Positions 35,401 to 45,558 of a stretch of DNA of 64,000 nucleotides are shown here, in pieces. The stretch covers positions 82,265,135 to 82,329,134 of the forward strand of contig CM035166.1 in NCBI GenBank assembly GCA_020205615.1. The letters are read 5' to 3'. Position numbers and translations under genes: made by a program. This DNA comes from Panax quinquefolius (Eukaryota; Streptophyta; Magnoliopsida; Apiales; Araliaceae). Positions within the stretch are counted from its first letter, which is position 1. Every line of letters starts with the position of its first letter. The notes under the pieces are model-generated. The model saw only the letters and a list, made by a program, of their open reading frames with translations. It had not been told where the DNA came from and ran no database searches.

Positions 35401-35610
35401 AAGTCGAGTTGAAAAAGAAAAGTGCAAAAGGAGACGACATCGCAAGGAAAGTGGATGAAATATTATCATTTATTATAGAATTTTATGAAGAAATCGCTGG
35501 CCCAAATGCTCATTCCAACAATCGTGTTGCTCTCTCACTCCACTCTTACTTAAAATTATCGCTTCTATCACTTTGTTTGTATGGGATTAACAAGTTAACT
35601 GATAATTAAT
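35401..35610 (+). pseudogene. CACTA ORF segment right of F3 insertion
   Basis: An open frame continues the split CACTA sequence: KVELKKKSAKGDDIARKVDE, then ILSFIIEFYEEIAGPNAHSN up to a stop at about 35608. Removing the F3 element and one target copy joins it in frame with EAIYVSEK at 27520. It is Lys-rich and probably helical. I do not recognise the domain. Confidence 0.5.
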
Positions 35611-36000
35611 TTGTAGGATCGATCCATGTAAGAAGATAATGGTGATATTAGTGGATCAAATAATCCTATGTAGGACCTCGCGACATGTCTCAAGGTTAAA
35701 GATATGTTAGATCTATGTAACACTATTTCGATGAAAATACGTTAGATGTGCTATTGATAATATGTTAAATATTATATCGGTTATGTAATCGCTTTGATGA
35801 AAGATTTTGATGGTTACGATATTTAGATGATATTATACATTAATTTGTAATTTTGAATACTATACTTTATTTGTTTTTTTCTTTTAGTTTTAAATGTTAT
35901 ATTCGTATTGATGGTATGGTTTCGAATGTAATTATACATGTTAATGTGTAAATAAATAAGAAATATCGTGTAATAACAAGCAATTATTTTAACAACTCGA
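35611..36000 (+). other. CACTA 3' untranslated region
   Basis: AT-rich sequence without coding signal, rich in TTAGATGT and TTTTGATGGTTA-like words, leading into the subterminal repeats. Confidence 0.5.
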
Positions 36001-36368
36001 ACATATATACTCTACTCAGTCGGGACCGCTGCCACAGCATAATCAAATGTGGCTACAAAACATCTATATGATTTCATTACTACCGCTGCAGAGAGCTAAA
36101 CCTTTCGCTTCAAAAGTATCTATCATGATTTGTCATGACCTGGCCGCTATAGCTATCGCTCGACCGTCGCTATCGACAATTCACGCTGCTGCTTATTAAG
36201 CTGCCACGCATCGATCGTCATTATAGAAGAAAAGACCGCCACTATAGGTTTCAAATAAGACTTATATGGTGATTCAGATCCCACCATCGCTATAGGATAT
36301 AAAGAACGATCGTTTCATCTATAGCGACCGCTTCACAATCGCCACTATAAAGTGATTTTCAAAGAGGA
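36000..36368. repeat. CACTA right subterminal repeats
   Basis: A cluster of motifs in both orientations: GACCGCTGCCACAG, TGGCCGCTATAGCTATCGCT, ACCGTCGCTATCGAC, GACCGCCACTATAGG, CCATCGCTATAGG, CTATAGCGACCGCTTC and TCGCCACTATAAAG. Such arrays of short motifs near the ends are characteristic of CACTA elements and serve as transposase-binding sites. Confidence 0.6.
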
Positions 36369-36380
36369 TTGGAAAAAAGA

Positions 36381-36755
36381 AGTCTATTATTCATCGAAAC
36401 TCGCCGCTTCCCATCATAACAAACGCTTAAATAACAAAACCCTAAAAAAGCGAATCCAAAATGCAAAAGGAAAACTAATAAGGAAAATTACAAAATAACC
36501 CAAAATAGTAAAATATAATTAAGGCCTAAACAACGGAATTTCAATTAAAAGATCCTATAGCTTCACGAGTTTAGGTCATGACTTTTGATCGCCGACACGC
36601 TTCCAACTAAACCAGTTCAAAACGGAAAATCCGACACTCCAAAATTGACAGAATTACCATATTACTCCCCACTCGATCAAATCTTTTCATAACCGGATCA
36701 AATCTTTTCCATAAATCGACATCGCTTGCTCTTCAACCGCATCAAATAATTTCTC
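36381..36755 (+). repeat. ~375-bp direct repeat, copy 1
   Basis: AGTCTATTATTCATCG through CATCAAATAATTTCTC is repeated at 37407-37792, an offset of about 1026-1037 bp. Shared words include CCCATCATAACAAACGC, AACTAATAAGGAAAATTACA and GATCAAATCTTTTCATAA. It resembles retroelement leader sequence but I cannot assign a family. It lies between parts of 5S-like genes. Confidence 0.8.
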
Positions 36756-36915
36756 GAAGTCCTCGTGTTGCGACCTTTCTTTATATTTTTTTTATAATTG
36801 TGAAAAATGCGCATTAGTGAACGTGTTTTCGTAAACGGTAATGCACGACGTTAATTTTACTACGCCCCACCCACACGTGGGAATAGAGGTATAAAATGGA
36901 GAATCCTAACTAAAA
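36756..36915 (+). other. 5S rRNA gene 3' end and 5S spacer
   Basis: GAAGTCCTCGTGTTGCGACC is the 3' end of plant 5S rRNA (family sequence GGGAAGTCCTCGTGTTGCA-). It is followed by the T-rich terminator (TTTCTTTATATTTTTTTT) and a spacer with GCGCATTAGTGAACG, then TATAAAATGGAGAATCC about 25 nt before the next 5S-like gene, as expected for the plant 5S TATA element. Confidence 0.75.
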
Positions 36916-37024
36916 GATTGATCATACCAAAGACTAATGCAATTGCATCCCATCGTAACTCAAGGTAAGCTGAGTTTAAGTAGAGCAAGATTAGGATGGG
37001 TGACCGGGAAATCCTTCGCTAGCA
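36915..37024 (+). pseudogene. 5S rRNA pseudogene 1
   Basis: Recognisable 5S rRNA blocks in order: GATCATACCA, GCATCCCATC, AACTC, GTAAGC (for GTTAAGC), TTAGGATGGGTGACC, GGGAAATCCTTCG. The internal part around GTGCTTGGGCGAGAGTAGTA is scrambled, so the internal promoter and fold are damaged. Its length of about 110 nt compares with 120 for a functional gene. The spacing to the next copy is about 252 bp. Confidence 0.8.
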
Positions 37025-37165
37025 TAATTTTTTATATTTTTTACATTCAAAGGAAAAAAGAGCGCATTAGTGAACGCGAGCTTTGGTAAACTCAAGATCC
37101 AGACGACGTAAACATCACTACGTTGGACGACATGGGATTATAGAAAATAAATGGAGAATCCTAAA
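37025..37165 (+). other. 5S intergenic spacer
   Basis: Homologous to the spacer before pseudogene 1: T-run (AATTTTTTATATTTTTTACA), GCGCATTAGTGAACGCG, GACGACGT, then ATTATAGAAAATAAATGGAG before the gene. Homology of both gene and spacer argues for genuine 5S rDNA tandem units. Confidence 0.7.
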
Positions 37166-37275
37166 GAATGCGATCATACCAAAGACTAATTTACCAGATC
37201 CATCAACTCCGTAGTTAAGTCGTGGTTTCGCGGGAGAGTAGTAAGACCAGATGGGCGACTCGACGAATCAAGTAC
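37166..37275 (+). pseudogene. 5S rRNA pseudogene 2
   Basis: GAATGCGATCATACCAAAGA, CCAGATCCATCAACTCCGTA, GTTAAG, GGGAGAGTAGTAAGACCAG and ATGGGCGAC match 5S rRNA closely up to about position 95. The 3' end then turns into unrelated sequence (GTACAAAGAAAATG...), and a 5S 3' end reappears only at 37793. The gene is either decayed at its end or interrupted by the ~0.5-kb repeated segment. Confidence 0.82.
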
Positions 37276-37285
37276 AAAGAAAATG

Positions 37286-37396
37286 TTATCAATCATTGAA
37301 TCGCATATGATTTCCAAACGATAATCTTTCATAAACCTTGGCTGATTCTACTTAATACCGGAAATAGGAAACAAAATTCAAATTCGTAGAATTTTG
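37286..37396 (+). repeat. second copy of the CACTA-flank repeat
   Basis: Matches 24531-24640 and runs on uninterrupted into GGAAAATGAAAAGTC, providing the unoccupied counterpart of the CACTA insertion. Confidence 0.75.
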
Positions 37397-37406
37397 GAAA
37401 ATGAAA

Positions 37407-37876
37407 AGTCTATTATTCATCAACCGCCGCTTTCCCATCATAACAAACGCTTAAATAAAAACCCTAAAAGCTTTTAATTCAAAACGCAAAGGAAAAACTA
37501 ATAAGGAAAATTACAAAAATAACCCGAAAAATAGTAAATGTAACTTTGAAGGCCTAAACAATGGAATTTTAACTAAAGATCTCGTAATTACACGAAATAA
37601 ACGCCGCGGACTTTTTTTGAGCTACCACACGCTTTCAACAATGAAACAAGGTTCAAAACGCCAAAATTTGAGCACTCCAAATTGGATGTAAATTACCAAA
37701 TTGCCCTCACTAGATCAAATCTTTTCATAAACTAGATCAAATCTTTCCATAAATCGACACGCTTTCCTTTCAACCGCATCAAACAACTTCGAGAAGTCCT
37801 CATCGCACCTTCTTTATATTTTTTTATAATTCAGAAAAAATGTGGTACTAAATGAATCTGCTCGTAAACTCGCATG
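37407..37876 (+). repeat. ~375-bp direct repeat copy 2, with 5S 3' end
   Basis: Copy of 36381-36755, followed at 37793 by GAAGTCCTCATCGCACC (a 5S 3' end) and spacer TTTATATTTTTTTATAATTC. The array continues into the assembly gap. Confidence 0.8.
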
Positions 37877-37976
37877 NNNNNNNNNNNNNNNNNNNNNNNN
37901 NNNNNNNNNNNNNNNNNNNNNNNNNNNNNNNNNNNNNNNNNNNNNNNNNNNNNNNNNNNNNNNNNNNNNNNNNNNN
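37877..37976. other. assembly gap of 100 N
   Basis: Exactly 100 undetermined bases, a conventional placeholder, directly after the 5S-derived tandem repeats and before Athila LTR sequence. The true size is unknown, and adjacency across it should not be assumed. Confidence 1.
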
Positions 37977-38449
37977 CTATCTTCTTAATCTCAAGTCTTT
38001 AATGGCTTTCTAGAATTGATATGAAGTGCATGTTGGTGGTTAGTTAGGGGTTTCATGATGAATCTTTAGCAAACGAGTGAAATAAGGAAGGTTTAGTGGA
38101 CTAAAATCGCTAAACTTTACTTGTTAAGTAAAATTAATGACTAGGTAATATACCCATGAATTAGGTATTTTTAGACTTACTATTTTGTTTGTTTTTAAGT
38201 ATTTTAGACATTTTAATTGTTTAGTATATATTTTGTAGGTTAATGCAGCTAAAGGAGCAAATATGGCAATTTTGGACGAGCAGTGGCAGTTTTGTAAATA
38301 AGTGGAAGTTGAATGCTGGGGCATTGGGAGTCAGGAAGTAGACGAAAATTCTGTTGACTGGGTCAATTTCTATTAGGATTTAGAGACTCTAAGCCTAATT
38401 GTGATGGGGGAACTTCGAGTATAAAAAGAAAAAGATCTTCTATCGAAGA
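37977..38449 (+). mobile_element. Athila LTR, left part (split by F2)
   Basis: This sequence continues, after the F2 element is removed, at 57353 and reaches an Athila primer-binding site at 58082. It carries a TATA candidate GAGTATAAAAAGAAAAAG (38418-38435) shortly before the insertion site. The LTR start lies in or beyond the gap. Confidence 0.65.
38418..38430 (+). promoter_or_regulatory. Athila LTR TATA candidate
   Basis: GAGTATAAAAAGA lies in the U3/R part of the split LTR. The F2 insertion sits about 20-25 bp downstream, close to the expected transcription start. Confidence 0.4.
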
Positions 38450-38751
38450 TGTGACGCCCCCAAATCCGGGTCTCTTCCAACCCGACATATGGTGCTCCAC
38501 GGTGCTACAGTTCACACAAACTTTCAATTAAAATGCCTCAAAAGAACGAATATGTTTTATATATATTCCAAAACAATACTAGCATTCCCCAGGTTCTTTA
38601 TAACCGTTACATTTGTTCTTGTCATAATATCAAATATTATCATTACAAACCTATACTAATACATAAGTAATCGACAAGTTCGCTTTAGCCTTCCCGTTAT
38701 CCTTGTTGAATCCTTCGTTCCATTCGGTCTAAGCTGCATTCATATGGTTTA

Positions 38752-38783
38752 AGCAAGAGTGAGCATAACAAGCTCAACAAGTA
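38752..38783 (-). promoter_or_regulatory. conserved LTR stem-loop
   Basis: The sense strand has ACTTGTTGAGCTTGTTATGC then TCACTCTTGCT. TGAGC pairs perfectly with GCTCA around a 7-nt loop. A second copy is at 49947-49978 in the 5' LTR. Confidence 0.5.
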
Positions 38784-40284
38784 CAACAATTTCTTTTTTT
38801 TTTATAAAAAAACATGCTTGAAACATAGTAATTTTATATCTTCAATAACTGGATAATAGTTACAAAGTACTATCAATAACTTAAAATAGCATTCATTTTC
38901 CTTCAAAACGTTTTACCATAACAATATTCAGTAAAACACCAAATCTGGTCCAAGACCATGAGCATTTCATAATTTCTTTGAAAAGGACAACCCGACACAA
39001 AATCCGTAAGTCCAGCATAACTTACGAGCACTTCTAGGTGGTCAGCCTATAATACTCTATGTTGATCAACACTACATCCATTAAACGTGTGTACGTTTAA
39101 GTTGTGGCAACCTCACGTGCCCATCGAATACTCAATGAAAAATACATTTGTTTATTCATATTCAGGCTTACCTTGAATCTGTACCAAACAATTGGTGTAG
39201 GATAGCGTTAGTAGTTCTATATTGAAAGACTTGTAAATAGATCAATCAATCTATCAAGATTTGTCTAGCCGAGTTAAAACTGGCATAGACTCTTTCTTTA
39301 AAACCATACATGCATCTCATAACTTGAATCATTTGAAAACCTGGCTAACACGAAGGTTAGACAAGCGTTTAGAAAAACTTGCCTTCAACGTCTGCTACAG
39401 AATAATTACTTTTCCTTTGAGTCTTTACGATTTCTACAACACATAACCACATAACATAGCACATTAGGTCATGAATGAACATACATAGCTCTTAAAGAAT
39501 CTTACCCTTCTTCTGAATCTAATCATATATTAGATTTGTTATTTATTGGTTCCGGCTTGTCATCATTCTTTTACATCGTTCTTAATAACTTCTTTCCTTT
39601 CTATAACTTAATTGAAATTATTCCATTATTACAACTCAGTTCGAGTTAATTGTCTTTCATCGTGGCTTACTAACTTTATTATTAATCGAAACTCGATCAC
39701 CATTGGTTTAGTATACTTATTGCACACCGTTCATGTTCACATTCAATTGGCTTACCTCCTACCTTTAGTGTTATACTTAAGGTTTATAATATCCTTAATG
39801 AGGTCACATTACATCAATTAAGAAATTAATTCACCCTTCATACGCTTCTCCTTCACTTTACATTCAAAACTTTTCTTCTCTATCTACTTCCTAGTCTTTG
39901 GCATTGCATTTGATTTTACTGTACCTCATGACTGCGGCGTAACATTGGTTCCTAGAATTGATCCGCGGCACAAGGCGCCTACACTAGTGTATTTGGCGGC
40001 GCTACTGGCCCGATTAACGAGGGCTATGGTCCGTCTCATGTATTATGGCCTATTCTTGCCTTGAGTCATGTCGCAAGCCTTGACTCATGCATCGAACAAT
40101 TTTGATGATTTTCTTTTAGGTGAGATTCCCGAGCTCCTAACTTCTTCGTTATAAGTCTGAATTGGCTCGTTCAAGAGCCTACGGTTCACAAATTACATAC
40201 TCTACGTGTTCATGAAAGAATTTTATCTATTTGACTTCGTTAACTAATAATTCACCTATTAGTCCATTTTTAACGAAAACGATA

Positions 40285-40300
40285 AACGTTCGTGAACGTT
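40285..40300. repeat. AACGTTCGTGAACGTT palindrome
   Basis: Seven-base arms AACGTTC/GAACGTT with a two-base centre, identical in both F2 LTRs (also 55557-55572). It is degraded in the solo copy at 50660-54711. Confidence 0.8.
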
Positions 40301-41072
40301 CAACGCTCATTTCTTCGTTCTAAGTCGGAATCCGGACATTTTCGAGTTCGCAACTCTATAATGCCAAATAAGATTTGTCTCCATTGAAAACCAATGTTTC
40401 TAAGCTCAATATCAAAATTCGACTTCCATTCCGAAAATTTCACGAATTCAACGATTATCGTCCAATCGTGTGAATTCTGGCAAAACTTCGTTACTTAAGA
40501 TTTGTTCTTTGTTTCACATGGATTCATTCCGTCATACTAACATCTTAACATACTTATTTCATTAACTTATAATCATGATAAGTTTTTACTTGTTCTTTAT
40601 GAGTTTATAACTTATAAAAGTATAAAATACTTATGTTTCAATTTCTCATGACTTAGAATAGTTTATAACTTCTAACCATTATTCTTGCTTCTTGTTAACA
40701 TACTAACTTCATTTGTGTAAACATGTTACAAGTTCATATACGTTCATTGTAAGTTCATAGCTTAAATGATTATGAATAGTTTATTCATGACTTATACGGC
40801 TTATTAAGACTTAAGCCCTTTAATTCATCATTCTAACTCCTTCATAGCATACATGTTCTACTACTACTCACTTCTCTGACAATGGAAGAGAAAGAGATTC
40901 ATGGCTTAGAATTGCTTACCCTTGATGTTCACTTGGTTATGCCTTGTTATTCTTCTTGCTTCTTGAATTGAAAAGTCTAACTTTCTAGCTTATTCTCACT
41001 TATTCTCTCAAGCAAATAAGCTATAAGTTGTTGGGGTTTTTGAACAAAGAACAAATGAAGTCCAAGGCCCTC

Positions 41073-41080
41073 TATTTATA
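41073..41080 (-). promoter_or_regulatory. F2 LTR TATA box
   Basis: The complement reads TATAAATA, followed on the minus strand by GAGGGCC and an AG-rich leader. The nested solo LTR has landed about 10 bp upstream of it. The intact partner is at 56345-56352. Confidence 0.65.
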
Positions 41081-41484
41081 GGAAAGCCAATGTGACACCC
41101 CGAAATCCGGTCTATCTTCACACCCGGATTCCGTACATCACGAATACATCATTCATCCAACATACATCATTATATAATGCAATATAACGACATACACTCT
41201 CAAATCCCAGGTTCTGGAACCTTATGACTTCTTTTATTACAAATAATGATAATTACATTATTTATTTCATCTTACAAGAGTGACTTTTATCCGCCACCAA
41301 GGATACATAACAGTTCATTAACTAGTCTATAATTAAATTCTATCTTTTTACAATACAAGTCTTCACTTGATCTTCTCGTTCATTCACCTTCTGAATGGTA
41401 CTTCATCTGGATACCGTCAGCTTGATCTTTACGGGATCCTTAAGTTCTTCTAACCTTGTTCGCTGAAAATTGTTTTTCATTAAA

Positions 41485-41516
41485 AGCAAGTGTGAGCATT
41501 CAATTGCCCAGCAAGT
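41485..41516 (-). promoter_or_regulatory. conserved LTR stem-loop
   Basis: The sense strand reads ACTTGCTGGGCAATTGAATG then CTCACACTTGCT. TGGGC pairs with GCTCA through one G-U wobble, replacing the TGAGC:GCTCA of F2. Confidence 0.5.
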
Positions 41517-43059
41517 CATAACAGTTGAACAAACAACTTCAGAATTAAAACATTTCTTTAGAACTTCTATAACCGAACAAAGGTTATAAAGCAGCTTGAA
41601 TAATAGGAATAGTCTCGATTCCTATCATCTTAAAACATCAATTATTTTAACTTTGAAATACTTTCATCCCTCTACCTTTTTCATACACATCCTGTCTGGC
41701 TAGAATCATTAGCACAGACTTAACAATAATGGTTCATGTATAAATAGAACATACTTGTATTGAACATCTCAATCACAGAACAATTCATATCATAGAAACA
41801 CAGAAGTGTTCAAATTGTGGCTCAAGGCCTCATACATTCTAACACCTTGTACAAATATCACACATTCAAGATATGCATGTAACTTCTCAAGTACAACATC
41901 CGAGAAGTTTAAGAAACTAACATTCATATAATATGAATGAAGTTAGAAACTTGCCTTATGCCCGACTTGACTACACGCCTTTAACTGTTCATTTCAATTC
42001 GTATATAACACATAAGGAGAAAACATAAACACCAATTAGTCATATATTGAACTTACGCATTGGTTTACTTAACTTTACTTCTTAGGGTTCGTATTCTTGC
42101 AATATAAGTTTACGCGACTAACTTCCTTTACCAATTTACGGCTTTATGACATACGGAGATGTCTTACTCAAAACGTTCACCATCCTAGATGATTTATATT
42201 CTTATCTTATTCTTATAACTTCTCTAGGACTCAGCACACATCGCGTCTCTGCTAGTAGTCCATATGGTACTCTGAGTGGTTTCCCACAAACAACCAACAA
42301 ACAAGTTCCCGTCTCATCTACCTGCCATCACAGTGAGTTAGATCGGTTGCCAGTTTTGTATATACCTTCGCTCTCTGAAGGAATTGTTTAGCCCAGCTCC
42401 CATATGTCAACCATCAAAGGTTACGATTGTACCACAACCTAACTTCTCATAACTTATACGAACTATTAAACTATAATGTTCGAATAAGTCAATTTCTTAT
42501 TCCTTACGGCTTTCTGACAACTAAATGTCATCCCTCCGGATTCATTCTTTATCAAATCACATTCGGCTTTCATTAATCTTATTACCGTTCATTAAGGCTT
42601 TCTTGCTAAATCATATCCTATTAATACTTTCGTTATCCTTTACATGAACCCCATGTTCATTACTCGTTCTTAGTGTCAAAGCCATACCGATCATTGTATG
42701 CTACCAAGCGTCCATCGCAACAACGTTGCGTTCACAGCGTCTATACGCTTTACACTTATCTCTCATTATCATGATATAACATCGAAATGTTATTCATTAC
42801 CCTCGTCACTCAACGTCTAAGGAATCACAACCATAGCAATTCCTCACGTTCGTTCATCCCGACTACGATCCCCGGATACCGGTTACGTAACTCGCGATTA
42901 TATTCTTTGTCATTTAATCTTGTTTAATCTATACGTTCAACCTTTAATAAAGGTTTACATCACTTGATTAAGTGTTACATTAGTTGAATATTATATTCTT
43001 TATCGTCCCTTACATTTCCCCCAAGAACTGAGCAGTTAAAAGATCATCTCTGGCTTTTT

Positions 43060-43200
43060 CCCAACACTGGCGCCGCGGTGCCACTCTCTCCTTTATCTCT
43101 CGCGCCGCGGCGCGAGCTTGTAGTACCCGGCTCTCTGGTCTGGCGCTGCAGCACCACCTTACAAGGCATGGTTGGCGCCGCGGGGCCAAGCCCTAATTCT
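43060..43200. other. GC-rich island in solo LTR
   Basis: GGCGCCGCGG, GCGCCGCGGCGCGAGC and related words form a GC-rich palindromic patch in otherwise AT-rich sequence. The opposite strand gives a Pro/Arg-rich frame (43044-43238) with no recognised homology, so I treat it as non-coding. Confidence 0.6.
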
Positions 43201-44146
43201 TGAAAAATTCTTCTAAGTCTTTGATTGTTCTGAGACACTTACTTCCTACTTCCATAACTTATTTGTTATAACTCGAAATGAGGTCGTTCCAAAGCCATTC
43301 TCTTCCTTATCTTACGTACTTCAATACCCCTCGGACAGAACTTTGTTCTGAATTCGTTAACGTGCCATTCAATTGGCTTGATCTTCACCCTTCGTTCATT
43401 TTTACGTTTTTTAACGCTATTCGTTTGTTCGTCCGTAATTCGATCATTCGAACTCGGAACTCGTTCGTTCTTGAGTCCACGACTCATGTTTTCTATGTTC
43501 TCTTACATTCTTATGAAACCCTACACGTTCGGGTTCATTTACTAACTTTCTAATTCTCGTTTGACTTTTACGAAATTTTGCCATAACTTCGTTATAGCTA
43601 AGTTTTAATCCATTCTTCATGAACGTTTCTACCGTTCCTAACCAAACAATACACATCTAACTTATACGCGATGGTTTTAAACTTGTCCATCAACAACAAT
43701 TACACTACGATGGTTTTAAATTTGTCCATCAACAACGTTCTTCGTGTTCTTCGTTCGTTCTTCATTTTAATCGATATTTTGGATTACGATTCCACTTTTT
43801 ATTGGAATTTGATGTTATAGAACATTATTCCTTACTTAATTCACCTACTCGTTCATAATATTCATTCGGATCGCTCAAAATCCTCACGAATCTTATACTT
43901 GCTTAAGAAATTTATTTACTAAACTTTAAATTCTTATTTCTTCATTTTCTTATGATTTCAATCATATGAAATCATCTCTAACCTTATCTACTTCTTATCT
44001 TCATTAAGTTATGTTTTTAAACATAAAAACTTAAAGAAAATTTAAAAGAGACTAGGTTCCGGATTACCGTTCTTCTTTAATCTTCTCCCGTCGGACAAAG
44101 TTTGTACACGGGCTAGCCTTTCCTCTTCCTTCTCCTCCCATCCAAA

Positions 44147-44166
44147 CTCTCTCTCTCTCTCTCTCA
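44147..44166. repeat. (CT)n microsatellite
   Basis: About nine CT dinucleotides in the leader part of the solo LTR, downstream of its TATA box on the minus strand. Confidence 0.9.
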
Positions 44167-44212
44167 ATGTTGTAGGATTTTCAAAATCCAAAACAAATGA
44201 GCTTAAGCTTCC

Positions 44213-44220
44213 TATTTATA
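44213..44220 (-). promoter_or_regulatory. solo LTR 1 TATA box
   Basis: The complement reads TATAAATAGGAAGC, followed by an AG-rich leader with the GA repeat. Confidence 0.55.
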
Positions 44221-45415
44221 GAAAACTAAGGCCAAGGGTATTTTAGTCATTTCGCCCCCAACCTCCTTACTATTCACACCTCCTCAATACACCTCCTTAC
44301 TATTCACGTAGCTTCCCTTGGAAGCTTGGTGGTTCCGTCTTTCGGATTTCGTCTGACAGTTCGAAAACTGCAATTCTCGAAATCCAAATATTTTTGGATA
44401 TTTCGTCTTTCCTTTACCGACTAATTATTACGTATTCTTCGGATCTTTGAAAAACTGAAAAACACTTTTCGATTTTAAGCGTTTTCCTTCACGTTTTACC
44501 CTAACGTAGCTAAATGAGTGAAAAGTACATAGCAGTACTTTTCGTCATTTTTATTTCGTCCGATTTCTACGCGTTTTTCGAGAAACATTTATCGGCTTAC
44601 TTAATTTTTCACAATATATTATCATCAAATCTTTCGACGGAATGTCCTTTCGACATACCGAACTCTCGGAACGGCCTAGGTTATTCAAACCCTAACCCTT
44701 AGGGTTTTGTCAGGTGAATATTGTCTATTTCGTCTTTTCCCCGAAAAATATCTTGTTCTCGGAAAACTTCTATTTTCGTCTTGAAAATTCTTACTCAATC
44801 AGACTAGCTCGTAGCCGGAATACTCCCGACTTATAATCATCCTAGGTTATAGAACGATTAATAAACACATAGCACAGAATAGTATTAATAAAAAATAGTT
44901 TTATTAATAACTAATTCTTTAAACCTAAATTCTGGACAATCCAAAATTCTGGGTCGTCACAGCCAAGGTTAAGGCATAAGGGTCATTAATCCACTTCCAC
45001 CTCCTTAATCACCTCCTTACTATTCATTACTTCCTAATTAAGTTAACCACCACCTTTACTTAGCCACCAAGTCACTTGCTCACCACTTATCTTAGCCATT
45101 AAGCTTACTTGATTGCCACAACACTTAGCCATTAAGTTTCCTTTACTTGCTCATCACTTTGATCACCCATAGGTTGACCCATGGTTCATGCTTACCCATT
45201 GGATTAATAGTTTGGCTTAAGGTTTAATTAAACTAACTTATGCTTTTGGGCTTCCATTAATTTACTATGGGTTTCACATTACAAACACTTGGGCTTGCAC
45301 ATTTAATTTACATTGGACTTAATCATTCCTACATTTGGGCCTTATCAAATCTCATTGGACTTTAATATTTCTTACACAATCCTACAAATCCATTTCTTTT
45401 GGCTTAAAGCCTTAT

Positions 45416-45558
45416 AACGTATAATTTACGTATAATTCTCGTATTCTAACTCATATACTTATTCATCATATACGATATACTATCATTCATACATACTCGT
45501 ATAATACCTCGTATCATACTCGTATTCTCTACCTCGTATAATACCTACGTATTATACA
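45416..45558. repeat. CGTATA/ACGAGGTAT cluster in F2 U3
   Basis: Tightly packed words in both orientations: ACGTATAATTCTCGTATTC, CTCGTATAATACCTCGTATC, ATACTCGTATTC, CTACGTATTATAC. The same cluster is kept at 56816-56960 and, inverted, at 51061-51225. Confidence 0.75.

Larger units (their letters stand above)
24641..36370 (+). mobile_element. CACTA (En/Spm) DNA transposon, decayed, with nested retrotransposon
   Basis: The left end TGCTACTAGAAATTCAAC is two transitions from the canonical CACTACTAGAAATTC. About 16 of 24 positions of the left end match the inverted right end (36330-36365). Both ends carry subterminal motifs (TATAGCGAC, CCGCTATAG, TGGCGG, GTCATTATAG). The uninterrupted paralogue at 37286-37410 shows that the element split GTAGAATTTT from TTGGAAAA. 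Inside lie a TNP2-type transposase remnant (26735-27420, continued after 35400) and a 7.9-kb F3 retrotransposon. Without that insertion the CACTA is only about 3.9 kb, so it is a deletion derivative. Confidence 0.75.
41091..44961 (-). mobile_element. nested solo LTR 1 (3.87 kb)
   Basis: TGTGACACCCCGAAATCCGG at the left and CTGGGTCGTCACA at the right are LTR termini (minus sense TGTGACGACCCAG...GGTGTCACA). A perfect 5-bp duplication GCCAA flanks it (41086-41090 and 44962-44966). The uninterrupted site is present in the partner LTR near 56355-56365 (GGAAAGCCAAGGTTAGGG). There is no primer-binding site, coding region or second LTR, so it is a product of LTR-LTR recombination. It belongs to a subfamily diverged from F2 and carries its own TATA box (44213-44220) and stem-loop (41485-41516). 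Confidence 0.92.

Noticed and set aside
36756..37876. Cassandra-type TRIM retrotransposon as source of the 5S-like sequences
   Set aside because: Two 5S-like genes with mutually homologous spacers at a ~252-bp period fit rDNA units better, and I found no adjoining tRNA-Met primer site, polypurine tract or TG...CA LTR ends. Not excluded entirely.
43044..43238. Pro/Arg/Gly-rich minus-strand frame in the GC-rich patch
   Set aside because: Lies inside a solo LTR with GC palindromes; low complexity and no recognisable homology.
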